Shown: positions 1 to 7,467 of the stretch, piece by piece
How positions within the stretch are numbered: position 1 is the first letter of the stretch
Layout: every line of letters begins with the position of its first letter
Translations under genes and position numbers: made by a program
The notes under the pieces: model-generated
Database searches by the model: none
What the model saw: only the letters and a program-made list of their open reading frames with translations
What the model was told of the DNA's origin: nothing
IMG/VR virus record: IMGVR_UViG_3300025647_000011
Span: 1-37,167 of that record
Length of the DNA: 37,167 nucleotides
Source: a virus
Direction: 5' to 3' (one strand)

Positions 1-73
1 ATGGATCGCATTGAAACCCTAGAGGCAAAAGTAACTGCCCTAGAAAACGCTTAATCGTAACCAGTCAGAAAAG
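1..73. repeat. Direct terminal repeat, copy 1 (circular-contig overlap)
   Basis: Bases 1-73 are identical to 37095-37167. They contain the last codons of the tail-fibre gene and its stop. Merging the copies gives an uninterrupted fibre gene followed by an AAGGAG ribosome binding site for the gene at 83, so the window is a circular (or terminally redundant) molecule of about 37,094 unique bases. An assembler overlap is more likely than a true short terminal repeat, because the repeat lies inside a coding sequence. Confidence 0.95.
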
Positions 74-82
74 GAGAAAGAC

Positions 83-586
83 ATGACTGATACACCAACT
101 GCGGAACTGTACGAACTAGCCCATCAGATGTTTAAATACAATGATGGTGATCTTGTTCGCAAGGTACAGAGCCGCCGTGGTAAAGTCGGCATGTCTGCTA
201 TCTATAAGTCTGGCAGGTACGCAAAGACACGGATCAAAGGAAAGCAATACCAAGCGCATCGCATCGTATTCTTGATGAAAAAAGGCTATTTGCCAGAGAT
301 CATTGACCATATTGATGGTAATGCTTTTAACAACCGTATTGAGAATTTGCGTGAGGCAACGCAGCAGCAGAATAGTCTAAACAGACGGTTGCGTTCCGAC
401 AATAAATGCAAAGTGCCTAATGTCTATTGGCACAAGAATCATGCAAAGTATGGTGTTCAGGTCAGTGTTGATGGAAAGCAGAAACACTTTGGATACTATG
501 ACGATGTTGAAACCGCCGCTGTTATAGCAGAACAAGCTAGGCAGCAGCATTATGGTAGTTTTGTCTATAAAGGAGAAAGAACATGA
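83..586 (+). CDS. HNH/AP2 homing-type endonuclease
   Basis: A 167-aa protein with an HNH_3-like core at about residues 58-95: AHRIVFL, then IIDHIDGNAFNNRIENLREAT. The C-terminal segment (about 112-160, YWHKNHAKYGVQV, then HFGYYDDVETAA) resembles the AP2 DNA-binding domain that often accompanies phage HNH homing enzymes. It probably nicks or cuts DNA and spreads itself between phages. It follows AAGGAGAAAGAC and overlaps the next gene by 4 bp (ATGA). Its ribosome binding site and first six residues (MTDTPT) nearly copy those of the next gene, suggesting insertion at that gene's start. Family assignment is strong; activity is inferred. Confidence 0.85.
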   Translation: MTDTPTAELYELAHQMFKYNDGDLVRKVQSRRGKVGMSAIYKSGRYAKTRIKGKQYQAHRIVFLMKKGYLPEIIDHIDGNAFNNRIENLREATQQQNSLNRRLRSDNKCKVPNVYWHKNHAKYGVQVSVDGKQKHFGYYDDVETAAVIAEQARQQHYGSFVYKGERT

Positions 587-804
587 CAGACACACCGACA
601 GTAGAAGAGATTGCCCAGCATTATGTCGCAATGGGTCACTCTGTTGACCTGCTAAACGCTGGGCAACCAGAGGGCATGGACGATGCTGATTGGGCTGACA
701 CTGTGTCACGCAACGTAGAGCATCTACAGCTAATGGTTGCAAAAGACTTCTGGACAACGGAAGATATGACTGCGGTAAACGCTGCAATCGCAGCCAACTC
801 TTAA
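583..804 (+). CDS. Small acidic protein of unknown function (MTDTPT start)
   Basis: A 73-aa soluble acidic protein, probably mostly helical, with no recognised catalytic motif. It is preceded by AAGGAGAAAGAAC and starts on the ATGA overlap with the HNH gene. Its first six residues, MTDTPT, match the HNH protein start. It lies just after the tail fibre in the circular map and before the 827 gene, a position where tailed marine phages often carry short conserved hypotheticals. Translation signals make it a credible gene; its role is unknown. Confidence 0.75.
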   Translation: MTDTPTVEEIAQHYVAMGHSVDLLNAGQPEGMDDADWADTVSRNVEHLQLMVAKDFWTTEDMTAVNAAIAANS

Positions 805-826
805 CCCCAACTGAAAGGAGACCGTT

Positions 827-1048
827 ATGAGTAAAAACGAAAAGAACCTCATCACAGTCAACGACATCGAATACAACATCGAAGAATTCACTGACGCACA
901 GAAGACTATGCTTAACCATGTGCAAGACCTAGATCGAAAGCTGGGCAATGCTCAGTTTAACTTGGATCAGCTTTCAGTGGGTCGCGAGGCGTTTGTTAAG
1001 ATGCTAGCTGACTCTTTGGAAGCACCAGCGGAAGACGAAGCTGAATAG
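827..1048 (+). CDS. Small DUF6447-like protein
   Basis: A 73-aa protein with the pattern of a short family recalled as DUF6447: a lysine-rich start, 'VNDIEYNIEEFTD', then one long helix (about residues 22-65) that could form a coiled coil, and an acidic tail (EDEAE). Ribosome binding site AAAGGAG lies 8 bases before ATG. A strong terminator at 1070-1092 closes this transcription unit. Function is unknown; members commonly sit beside tail genes. The family name is from memory. Confidence 0.75.
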   Translation: MSKNEKNLITVNDIEYNIEEFTDAQKTMLNHVQDLDRKLGNAQFNLDQLSVGREAFVKMLADSLEAPAEDEAE

Positions 1049-1069
1049 CTTGCACAACATAACGCAACT

Positions 1070-1092
1070 GGCCAGCTATATGCTGGCCTTTT
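1070..1092 (+). terminator. Rho-independent terminator after the fibre/HNH unit
   Basis: A perfect 7-bp stem GGCCAGC/GCTGGCC with loop TATAT is followed by TTTT. It ends the unit carrying the tail fibre and the three small genes, immediately before the next promoter. Confidence 0.85.
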
Positions 1093-1118
1093 GCATATTT
1101 GGTACAATGTGCTATATT
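1091..1118 (+). promoter_or_regulatory. Sigma70-like promoter for the virion operon
   Basis: TTGCAT at 1091-1096, a 16-base spacer and TATATT at 1113-1118 form a good -35/-10 pair. It directly follows a terminator and lies 30 bases before the first gene of the long structural operon. The -35 box overlaps the terminator T-run. Confidence 0.7.
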
Positions 1119-1147
1119 GGCCGCAATGCGTTTTCCGAGAGGCGACA

Positions 1148-2629
1148 ATGGCTTTAATTGATCTAAACATTCCAGCTGGCGTCTATCGCAACGGCACTGA
1201 CTTGCAGAGCATGGGCCGTTGGCGTGATGCAAGCCTTATTCGCTGGCATGACGGCGTTATGCGCCCGGTAGGCGGGTGGCGCACGCGCAACAACAACGCT
1301 GCAAACGCAAGCATACGCGGCATAACCACTTGGATCACAAATAGCAGCGACCGCTGGATTGCCGCTGGCACATACAACAAACTTTATGCTTGGGCTGAGA
1401 CTGGCGCTCGATATGACATTACCCCGGTTGGATTAACTGCTGGGCGTGAGGACGCAATATCTTTCACAGGCTACGGCGGCGCGGAGTTTGGCGCATACGC
1501 ATACGGCATTGCTCGGCCTGACACAGTTCGCATTCAGCCAGCGACCAGCTGGGATTTGGAAACGTGGGGCGAATACTTGCTGGCGTGCAACGAGGACGAT
1601 GGCAAGATTTACGAATGGCAGCTCGGCACAGGTACGCCCGCTGCGGTTTTGTCTAACGCGCCGACAAGCAACCTTGGTTGCGTTGTAACTGAGGAGCGTT
1701 TTTTGTTTGCGCTTGGCGCGGGTGGCAATCCTCGCAAAGTGCAGTGGTCTGACCGTGAGGATAACAATTCATGGACGCCAGCCGCTACAAACGAGGCGGG
1801 TGATCTTGAGCTAAACACGTCTGGCGCATTGATGAAGGGCGTGACTGTTGCCGGGCAAACCTTGCTTTTGACAACGCGCGATGCCCACGTTGCCAACTAC
1901 ATTGGCCCGCCATACGTTTACGGCATTGAGCGCGTTGGCACGTCCTGCGGGCTTGCAGCAAAACAGGCTGCCGTTGTTGTGGATGCTGGTGCATTCTGGA
2001 TGGGCGTTAATTCGTTTTACGTTTACACGGGTGGTCAGGTTCAGGAGTTACCTTGCGACGTGTCAGATTATGTCTTCAACGACATCAACCGTGGCCAGAT
2101 CAGCAAAGCGTTTGGCATGTCTAATTCCATGTTTGGCGAGATTACTTGGTTTTACCCAAGCGCGGCATCAACGGAAAACAATCGTTATGTGACGTTTAAC
2201 TACACAGAAAACACATGGTACATTGGCGAGCTGGCTCGCACAGCTGGCGTTGACCGCAGCGCATTCCGCCAGCCAATGATGGCTGACCCAGCGGATTACA
2301 AGATTTACGAGCATGAGATTGGCTTTGATTACGGTGCGTTGACACCTTACGCCGAGACGGGTCCGTTCCGCATTGGCGCTGGGGATCAAGTTATGAGCGT
2401 GACTGAGCTTCTGCCGGATGAAAAGTCGCAAGGTGACGTAAATGCCGTCTTTAAGACGCGCTTTTACCCGAATGGCACTGAGCGGTCATACGGACCTTAC
2501 TCCATGAGTAACCCGACATCTGTGCGGTTTACCGGGCGTCAAGTGCGGATGCGCGTTGAAGGTCAGCGTTTGTCTGATTGGCGTGTTGGCATTAATCGGC
2601 TTGAAGCTGTTGGCGGTGGCCGTCGATGA
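1148..2629 (+). CDS. Virion tail/stabilisation protein (beta-rich)
   Basis: A 493-aa protein starting MALIDLNIPAGVYRNG, followed by 'GRWRDASLIRWHDGVMRPVGGW', a signature shared by podovirus structural proteins annotated as stabilisation (P22 gp10-like) or tail tubular B-like. Repeated short beta segments and Trp/Gly turns suggest a propeller-like tail knob component. A longer in-frame start at 1091 overlaps the promoter and lacks a binding site, so ATG 1148 (after GAGAGGCGACA) is preferred. The stop overlaps the next start (ATGA). Structural role is well supported; the exact position in the tail is inferred. Confidence 0.8.
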   Translation: MALIDLNIPAGVYRNGTDLQSMGRWRDASLIRWHDGVMRPVGGWRTRNNNAANASIRGITTWITNSSDRWIAAGTYNKLYAWAETGARYDITPVGLTAGREDAISFTGYGGAEFGAYAYGIARPDTVRIQPATSWDLETWGEYLLACNEDDGKIYEWQLGTGTPAAVLSNAPTSNLGCVVTEERFLFALGAGGNPRKVQWSDREDNNSWTPAATNEAGDLELNTSGALMKGVTVAGQTLLLTTRDAHVANYIGPPYVYGIERVGTSCGLAAKQAAVVVDAGAFWMGVNSFYVYTGGQVQELPCDVSDYVFNDINRGQISKAFGMSNSMFGEITWFYPSAASTENNRYVTFNYTENTWYIGELARTAGVDRSAFRQPMMADPADYKIYEHEIGFDYGALTPYAETGPFRIGAGDQVMSVTELLPDEKSQGDVNAVFKTRFYPNGTERSYGPYSMSNPTSVRFTGRQVRMRVEGQRLSDWRVGINRLEAVGGGRR

Positions 2630-3285
2630 CGCAGCAAAACCGTCCACCAGAGCCGCGAGATAAGGACTGGCAGACGTGGGGTCGGCGCATGATGTCGTAC
2701 CTCTCGCAAACCCGTTCTGCGCTGGTTCAGCAGACTGGCGACGAAAGCGCTGCCGATGATGGCACGTTAATGTGGGACAGGGAAAACTTGTATCCGGTCG
2801 TGAGTAAAAATGGCGAGTGGGTTCAGGTTGTGTTAGAGGACGGCAATGCCAGCGGCTCAATTACAACTGACCAAACAGCTGTTGCGATAAACACAGCGTA
2901 CGCTTTAACGTACACTTTATCATCATCTGATGGCATTACTAGCGGCACACCAGCCTCGCGCTTGGTATTCGAGGAAGCTGGCGAGTACATGATTAGCTTT
3001 TCGGCGCAGATTTCGTCCACATCCAGTTCAACTGTAAACTTCTGGTTTTGGCCTCGCGTCAACGGAGTTGACCTTGCTGGTTCAACTATGAAAAACGCTT
3101 TGCATCAAAATGGCGCAACTCTTGTGGTCAGCCGATCTGCAATACTTGACCTTTCCGCTGGAGATTACTTGGAGGCCATGTGGGCCGTTGACAACATTAA
3201 CGGTTTTCTTGATGCGACTGCGGCAACGGCGTTTGCACCCGCAGCACCAGCGTCCACTATTGCAATAACGAGGTTGCACGGATGA
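2626..3285 (+). CDS. Virion protein with C-terminal jelly-roll-like domain
   Basis: A 219-aa protein. Residues 1-75 are polar with a 'W.DREN.YPVV..NGEW' strand pair. Residues 80-219 are Thr/Ser-rich beta strands (AGEYMISFSAQISS, FWFWPRVNGVD, LDLSAGDYLEAMW) typical of C1q/TNF-like phage appendage domains. It overlaps both neighbours by ATGA, so it is translationally coupled to the tail protein upstream and the small protein downstream. Likely a tail or head decoration component. Confidence 0.7.
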   Translation: MTQQNRPPEPRDKDWQTWGRRMMSYLSQTRSALVQQTGDESAADDGTLMWDRENLYPVVSKNGEWVQVVLEDGNASGSITTDQTAVAINTAYALTYTLSSSDGITSGTPASRLVFEEAGEYMISFSAQISSTSSSTVNFWFWPRVNGVDLAGSTMKNALHQNGATLVVSRSAILDLSAGDYLEAMWAVDNINGFLDATAATAFAPAAPASTIAITRLHG

Positions 3286-3644
3286 GTGAAGAACTAGCGC
3301 GCTGCAAGCCTTGGATTGAGGCAGCTTTAAGCTACAGCGGTGGCACTCATAACTTTGAGGATGTGGTTGTCGGCTTGCAAAAGGGTACGATGCAGTTGTG
3401 GCCAACGCCAAAGGGGTGCATAGTAACTGAAATCGTGGTATATCCGCGAAAGAAAGTTTTAAACGTGTTCCTTGGCGGCGGTGAATTGGAGCAAATTTTG
3501 GATATGCACAACGATGTGATAGAGTGGGCAAAAGCGCAAGGATGCGCGGCCCTAACCATGACTGGTCGCTTTGGCTGGAAAAAACCATTGGCGAAGCATG
3601 GTTGGAAGCCACTGCACACGTCGTATGTTAAGGAGTTTGAATAA
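3282..3644 (+). CDS. Small GNAT-like conserved phage protein
   Basis: A 120-aa protein with the layout of a reduced acyltransferase fold: 'KGCIVTEIVVYPRKKVLNVFLGGGELEQI' followed by a helix 'VIEWAKAQGCAALTMTGR' and 'GWKPLHTSYVKEF'. Similar short proteins sit among internal virion genes of T7-like and marine podoviruses. The classical acetyl-CoA loop is not obvious, so it may be structural rather than enzymatic. Coupled by TAATG to the next gene. Confidence 0.65.
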   Translation: MSEELARCKPWIEAALSYSGGTHNFEDVVVGLQKGTMQLWPTPKGCIVTEIVVYPRKKVLNVFLGGGELEQILDMHNDVIEWAKAQGCAALTMTGRFGWKKPLAKHGWKPLHTSYVKEFE

Positions 3645-5020
3645 TGTCAAAAGGTGGATCAACCTCTTCAACGGTTGCAGTCCCAGAGTACATTGAGGAC
3701 GCGGCTCGGCGCAATCTGACCGAAGCTGATAAAATCAGAAGGTTGGGATTTATCCCTGAGTATGGCCCAACCGTTGCTGCGTTTACTCCTATGCAGGAAG
3801 CTGCGTTTCAAGGCACGGCACAAGCAGCTGGCGCTTTTGGCCTGCCCGGTGGCGGAATGTCAATGCAAGATATTTCTGGTGGTATGCCTGAGCCTACGAC
3901 TTACGCAGGCGGTGTGCGTGGTTATTCCTCACTGCCAATCTATGAGCAAGCCCTTGAGGCTTTTGGTCAAGCTCGACCCGGACAAAAGAGATATGCAGAA
4001 AGTTTCTTTATTGACCCAGTTACAGGCCTTCCCGGCTCAAACATGCAAGCTCCAGTTGACTACACCGTAGCGTCCACTCCGGGTGACTTGGGTGGGATTG
4101 GCGCTGGAGGTGGTGTTGCTACTGGTGGTGGCGCTGGTGGTGATAGTGCGTATTTCCCAGAAACTATTACAGGTACGCCTACCGCGCCAACCGACGGAAC
4201 TGTTTACACCTCAACTGATTATGCGGGTAGTGAAGCGCCGTACACAATAGTAACACCTACTGATGTAAGGCCGCCGGGGTATATTGATAATACGCCGTCA
4301 ACTTTTACCGAGCAGCGCCAGTATTATGATTCAAGCCCAATGTTGCCGGGCGGCCCAGCCGTAATTCAATATGATGATGGCACGTCAATAGATCTTGGTT
4401 ACGACCTTGGCCCCTCAGTAGCGGGCGGACGAGGGACAATTGTTCCAGCTCAACCTACATATACAGCCCAGCCAACTCAGGAGCAGCTTGATTACGCAAA
4501 AACTAGCCTAGACCCATTTGGCGGCGCTGGACCTGACGTTACCTCTGGCCCCATTGCTGGTTTAGTATCTGGCGGCGGCGCTGACGGAGTTGGTAACTTT
4601 GGCCAAGTGGGCGACTTCTTTGGCGACCTTCTTGGTGGCTTAAACGTAACGGGTCCACCAGTGGAGAATAAAGTTACCTCATATTCCCACTCAACGGACA
4701 ATGACAAACCCGCTGGGCCGGGCGACTCTGGTTGGGAGCAAGATAGGTACTTGGAGGCTCTTCAGAGCGGCGGCACTGGTATCATATACAAGGATGACCG
4801 CCGTGAAGTTTATTTAGATGGGGTTTTAATCGGCAAGCCCAAGAGGGCTGAAACGGCAGAAAAGATGCTGCGCGAGGCGAAAGAGGAAAAAGCAGCGGCT
4901 TCCCAACCCTCCACGCTGTCTGCTGACACGTCTACTTCGGCGGGCATGGAAGTAAGAGCGCTGCCAAACGGTACTGAATATTTTGTTGACGCCGCAGGCA
5001 ACTTCGCAGGTTTAAAATGA
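3644..5020 (+). CDS. Internal virion/structural protein, Gly-Pro-rich
   Basis: A 458-aa protein. Residues 1-60 (PEYIEDAARRNLTEADKI, then YGPTVAAFTPMQEAAF) form the conserved N-terminal part seen in phage structural proteins next to ejection proteins. The middle (about 140-370) is low-complexity Gly/Thr/Pro/Asp. The C-terminal 100 residues contain a charged helix (KAEKMLREAKEEKAAA-like). The Gln/Ala-rich partner follows; in related phages the two segment types can occur in one protein, so these may be a split pair. Virion location is inferred from context. Confidence 0.65.
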   Translation: MSKGGSTSSTVAVPEYIEDAARRNLTEADKIRRLGFIPEYGPTVAAFTPMQEAAFQGTAQAAGAFGLPGGGMSMQDISGGMPEPTTYAGGVRGYSSLPIYEQALEAFGQARPGQKRYAESFFIDPVTGLPGSNMQAPVDYTVASTPGDLGGIGAGGGVATGGGAGGDSAYFPETITGTPTAPTDGTVYTSTDYAGSEAPYTIVTPTDVRPPGYIDNTPSTFTEQRQYYDSSPMLPGGPAVIQYDDGTSIDLGYDLGPSVAGGRGTIVPAQPTYTAQPTQEQLDYAKTSLDPFGGAGPDVTSGPIAGLVSGGGADGVGNFGQVGDFFGDLLGGLNVTGPPVENKVTSYSHSTDNDKPAGPGDSGWEQDRYLEALQSGGTGIIYKDDRREVYLDGVLIGKPKRAETAEKMLREAKEEKAAASQPSTLSADTSTSAGMEVRALPNGTEYFVDAAGNFAGLK

Positions 5021-5065
5021 TTATGACGCATAAGTTAAAAGCTCGAATAAAGAAAGGCGTGTAAG

Positions 5066-5809
5066 ATGGCAGGACCAGCTCCAGCACCAACAATGGCAGC
5101 GCAGCCTACTGCACAGCCCAACGCAACATATCAGCCAGCACCAATGGCTCCACAGCCGGGTTTTAACGTAAACCAAGCCGCTGCTGGAGCGTTGCAGGGG
5201 GCAATCGGCGGTACGCAGCGCGCAATGCAGGCTCCACTTCAAGTCGGAGCGTACGCAAACCCGTACACTAGCGAGGTTATTGACCGCACTCAGCAAGACA
5301 TTGAGCGTCAGCGTCAGATGGCGATGAACACGCTTGGCGCGCAGGCAACTGCGGCCAACGCATTCGGCGGGTCTCGCCAAGGTGTTGCTGAAGGTGTGAT
5401 GGCTGGCGAATATGGCCGCATGGCAGGCGACATGGCAGCGCAGCAGCGTCAGCAAAACTACAGCCAAGCGTTGCAGGCTGCGATGGCAGATCGTCAGGCT
5501 CGCCTTGGCGCCGCGTCTCAAATGGGTCAACTCGGCCAGCAGGCATTTGGCACAAGCCAAGCAATTCAGCAGCAGCAAGCCCAGCAGGGTCTGTTGCAGC
5601 AAGGCATCCAGCAAGCGTTAATCGACGCGGCGAGACAGCAATACGCCGGCTACACTGGCGCGCCAGCTCAATCGATTCAAGCACCGCTTAGCGCGCTTGG
5701 CATTGCTCAGCAAGGTGGGGCAAACACTAAAACGGAAACTGAAAACCAAGGTTTGCTTGGGTATCTACAGTCCGCATTAGGTGTGGCCAGCTCCCTGAAA
5801 AAGTTTTAG
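5066..5809 (+). CDS. Gln/Ala-rich internal virion (ejection) protein
   Basis: A 247-aa protein, Pro/Ala-rich for 50 residues, then a conserved helical core 'NPYTSEVIDRTQQDIERQRQ' and 'AFGGSRQGVAEG' (about 75-115), then a Gln-rich helical stretch and a hydrophobic C-terminus. This matches podovirus proteins thought to enter the host with DNA. Start follows AAAGGCGTGTAAG. It is 5 bp from the lysozyme-containing gene. High-copy amphipathic helices suggest assembly inside the capsid; the exact role is not shown. Confidence 0.7.
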   Translation: MAGPAPAPTMAAQPTAQPNATYQPAPMAPQPGFNVNQAAAGALQGAIGGTQRAMQAPLQVGAYANPYTSEVIDRTQQDIERQRQMAMNTLGAQATAANAFGGSRQGVAEGVMAGEYGRMAGDMAAQQRQQNYSQALQAAMADRQARLGAASQMGQLGQQAFGTSQAIQQQQAQQGLLQQGIQQALIDAARQQYAGYTGAPAQSIQAPLSALGIAQQGGANTKTETENQGLLGYLQSALGVASSLKKF

Positions 5810-5814
5810 AAGCT

Positions 5815-7467
5815 ATGCCACAAGGTTTCATCCCACTATCAAAGCAAATGGACTTTCTCTGGAATGAAGTGCAGGGAAAGGAAAAGTCTGGCTTTGGCAA
5901 GTTCCTCCAAGCCGATGCGTCTTCGCCGGAAGACTACGCAACTTTGTGGGATAAATACTATGAGCGCTCTGGCGGCGCTGGCGACGAAAAGGCTCGCAAC
6001 TACGCGAGCAGCGTTTACGCAGCAATGGCCGATGGCACATCCAACGAGGCTTTAATATCGCCAAACGCCAAGTTTGCTTATGGCTACCTCACGCAAAAGG
6101 GTCTCACTCCGCAGCAAGCAGCCGGCATCACTGGCCGCCTGATGGCTGAGAGCTATGAGGATATGAACCCAGACGCACGCAACACTCTTGCTGGCGGAAA
6201 AGGCACATACGGCATTGCGCAGTGGCGTGGTTCTCGCTTGCAGGATTTGGCCGACTTTACTGGCGCTGACATTGGCGACATAACATCACTGCCCGCGACT
6301 AAGCCCGGCGGCGGTTTACTTACAAGCAATCAAGGGGGTCAGACTATGCCCGATCGAAGCAAACTTCCATATATGATGGGCGGCGAGCAAACTTACAATG
6401 CACCCAACATGCGGCAACCAGCGCCACAGCAGGCTCAGCAGGGTGGGCTGCGCGGCCTTCTTTCAACAATTTCTGATAGGGCGATGGAGGTTAATCCCAA
6501 CACGGGCATGACACGGCTGGAGCAGTTTGCTGTTGCACTTGATCCACTAATAAAAAGCGACCTCCGTGGTGGTGGTGCAATTGAAAAGCGCGGGCAGCAG
6601 AGGCTTGCGGCGAGCAACAAGAACAAAACCATTGAGATGTTGCGAGCCAGAGGTCGAGATGATCTGGCTGATATGCTTGCGCGCGGTATGATTTCTGGCA
6701 CTGATGCGGCTAGTCAGTTGTTGGCCACTCCAAAGGAAAAAGGAAAAGTTGTTGACGCTTCAGTCTTGCGTCAAATGTTTCCGGGCGCGAAGATAGACGA
6801 CGGACTATACAATCTAAAACCTGATGGCACTGCAAATAAAATTGGCGGCGGTGGAGTTAGCGTTCAAAATGTTATTGGCTCGGGCGAGAAAAAGTTTGAA
6901 GAAAAGTTTGCGGAGCTTGACGCAAGAGCATTGGCTGATGTTGCTAAGGTTGGCTCAACTGCCTCCAGAAGCCTTGCGCAAATTGGCCGTCTTGAGGCCT
7001 TACTAGGAAACATTGACAGCGGCATGGGCGCGAGTATTCAGCAATTCGCAGGTAATTTCGGCATCCAGACTGAGGGTCTTGATGACATACAAGCGGCGGC
7101 GGCACTTATAAACGCCCTTGTCCCAGCGCAGCGGCCTCCGGGGTCTGGCCCAATGTCCGACGCAGATTTAGAGTTGTTTAAGCAGTCTCTGCCCCGGTTA
7201 ATTAACTCGCCGGGCGGCAACCAAATTATTATTAATACAATGCGCGGTCTTGCTGAGTATGATGCAGAGGGCGGCAGAATTGTGCAAATGCTTCGCAGCA
7301 AGAAAATTACGCAGTCGGAAGCATTTGAAATGCTAAATAACCGCGCAGACCCGTTTGCAGCTTTCAAAGCCCCAACTGGCGAAGGGTCATCGGCCCCAAG
7401 AGGCGCGCGCGAGAAGAGATGGAACCCGTCGCTAAACAACGGCGCTGGAGGCTTTGATAATGGTTGA
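5815..7467 (+). CDS. Internal virion protein with permuted tail-lysozyme domain
   Basis: A 550-aa protein. Residues 83-145 (NAKFAYGYLTQKGLTPQQAAG, MAES, YGIAQWRGSR) match the N-terminal half of the Phage_lysozyme2 (tail lysozyme) domain, with the probable catalytic Glu in MAES. Residues 8-70 (LSKQMDFLWNEVQG, then DKYYERSGG) look like the C-terminal half of the same domain, so the halves are in reversed order. The remainder is polar and helical. It would cut peptidoglycan during DNA entry. Its stop overlaps the start of the next gene by 8 bp. Domain family is confident; activity of the permuted form is inferred. Confidence 0.8.
   Translation: MPQGFIPLSKQMDFLWNEVQGKEKSGFGKFLQADASSPEDYATLWDKYYERSGGAGDEKARNYASSVYAAMADGTSNEALISPNAKFAYGYLTQKGLTPQQAAGITGRLMAESYEDMNPDARNTLAGGKGTYGIAQWRGSRLQDLADFTGADIGDITSLPATKPGGGLLTSNQGGQTMPDRSKLPYMMGGEQTYNAPNMRQPAPQQAQQGGLRGLLSTISDRAMEVNPNTGMTRLEQFAVALDPLIKSDLRGGGAIEKRGQQRLAASNKNKTIEMLRARGRDDLADMLARGMISGTDAASQLLATPKEKGKVVDASVLRQMFPGAKIDDGLYNLKPDGTANKIGGGGVSVQNVIGSGEKKFEEKFAELDARALADVAKVGSTASRSLAQIGRLEALLGNIDSGMGASIQQFAGNFGIQTEGLDDIQAAAALINALVPAQRPPGSGPMSDADLELFKQSLPRLINSPGGNQIIINTMRGLAEYDAEGGRIVQMLRSKKITQSEAFEMLNNRADPFAAFKAPTGEGSSAPRGAREKRWNPSLNNGAGGFDNG

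Noticed and set aside
1-73. True long terminal repeat of a linear virion genome
   Set aside because: The 73-bp repeat lies inside the fibre coding region and its length is more like an assembler overlap; only end mapping could show otherwise.
5020-5067. 15-aa ORF (MIMTHKLKARIKKGV) between two virion genes
   Set aside because: Too short to support; more likely the leader containing the binding site of the gene at 5066.
5021-5614. 197-aa leftward ORF opposite the Gln/Ala-rich ejection protein
   Set aside because: Leu/Cys-rich translation of CAG/GCT repeats, a common shadow; the rightward protein matches a known family.
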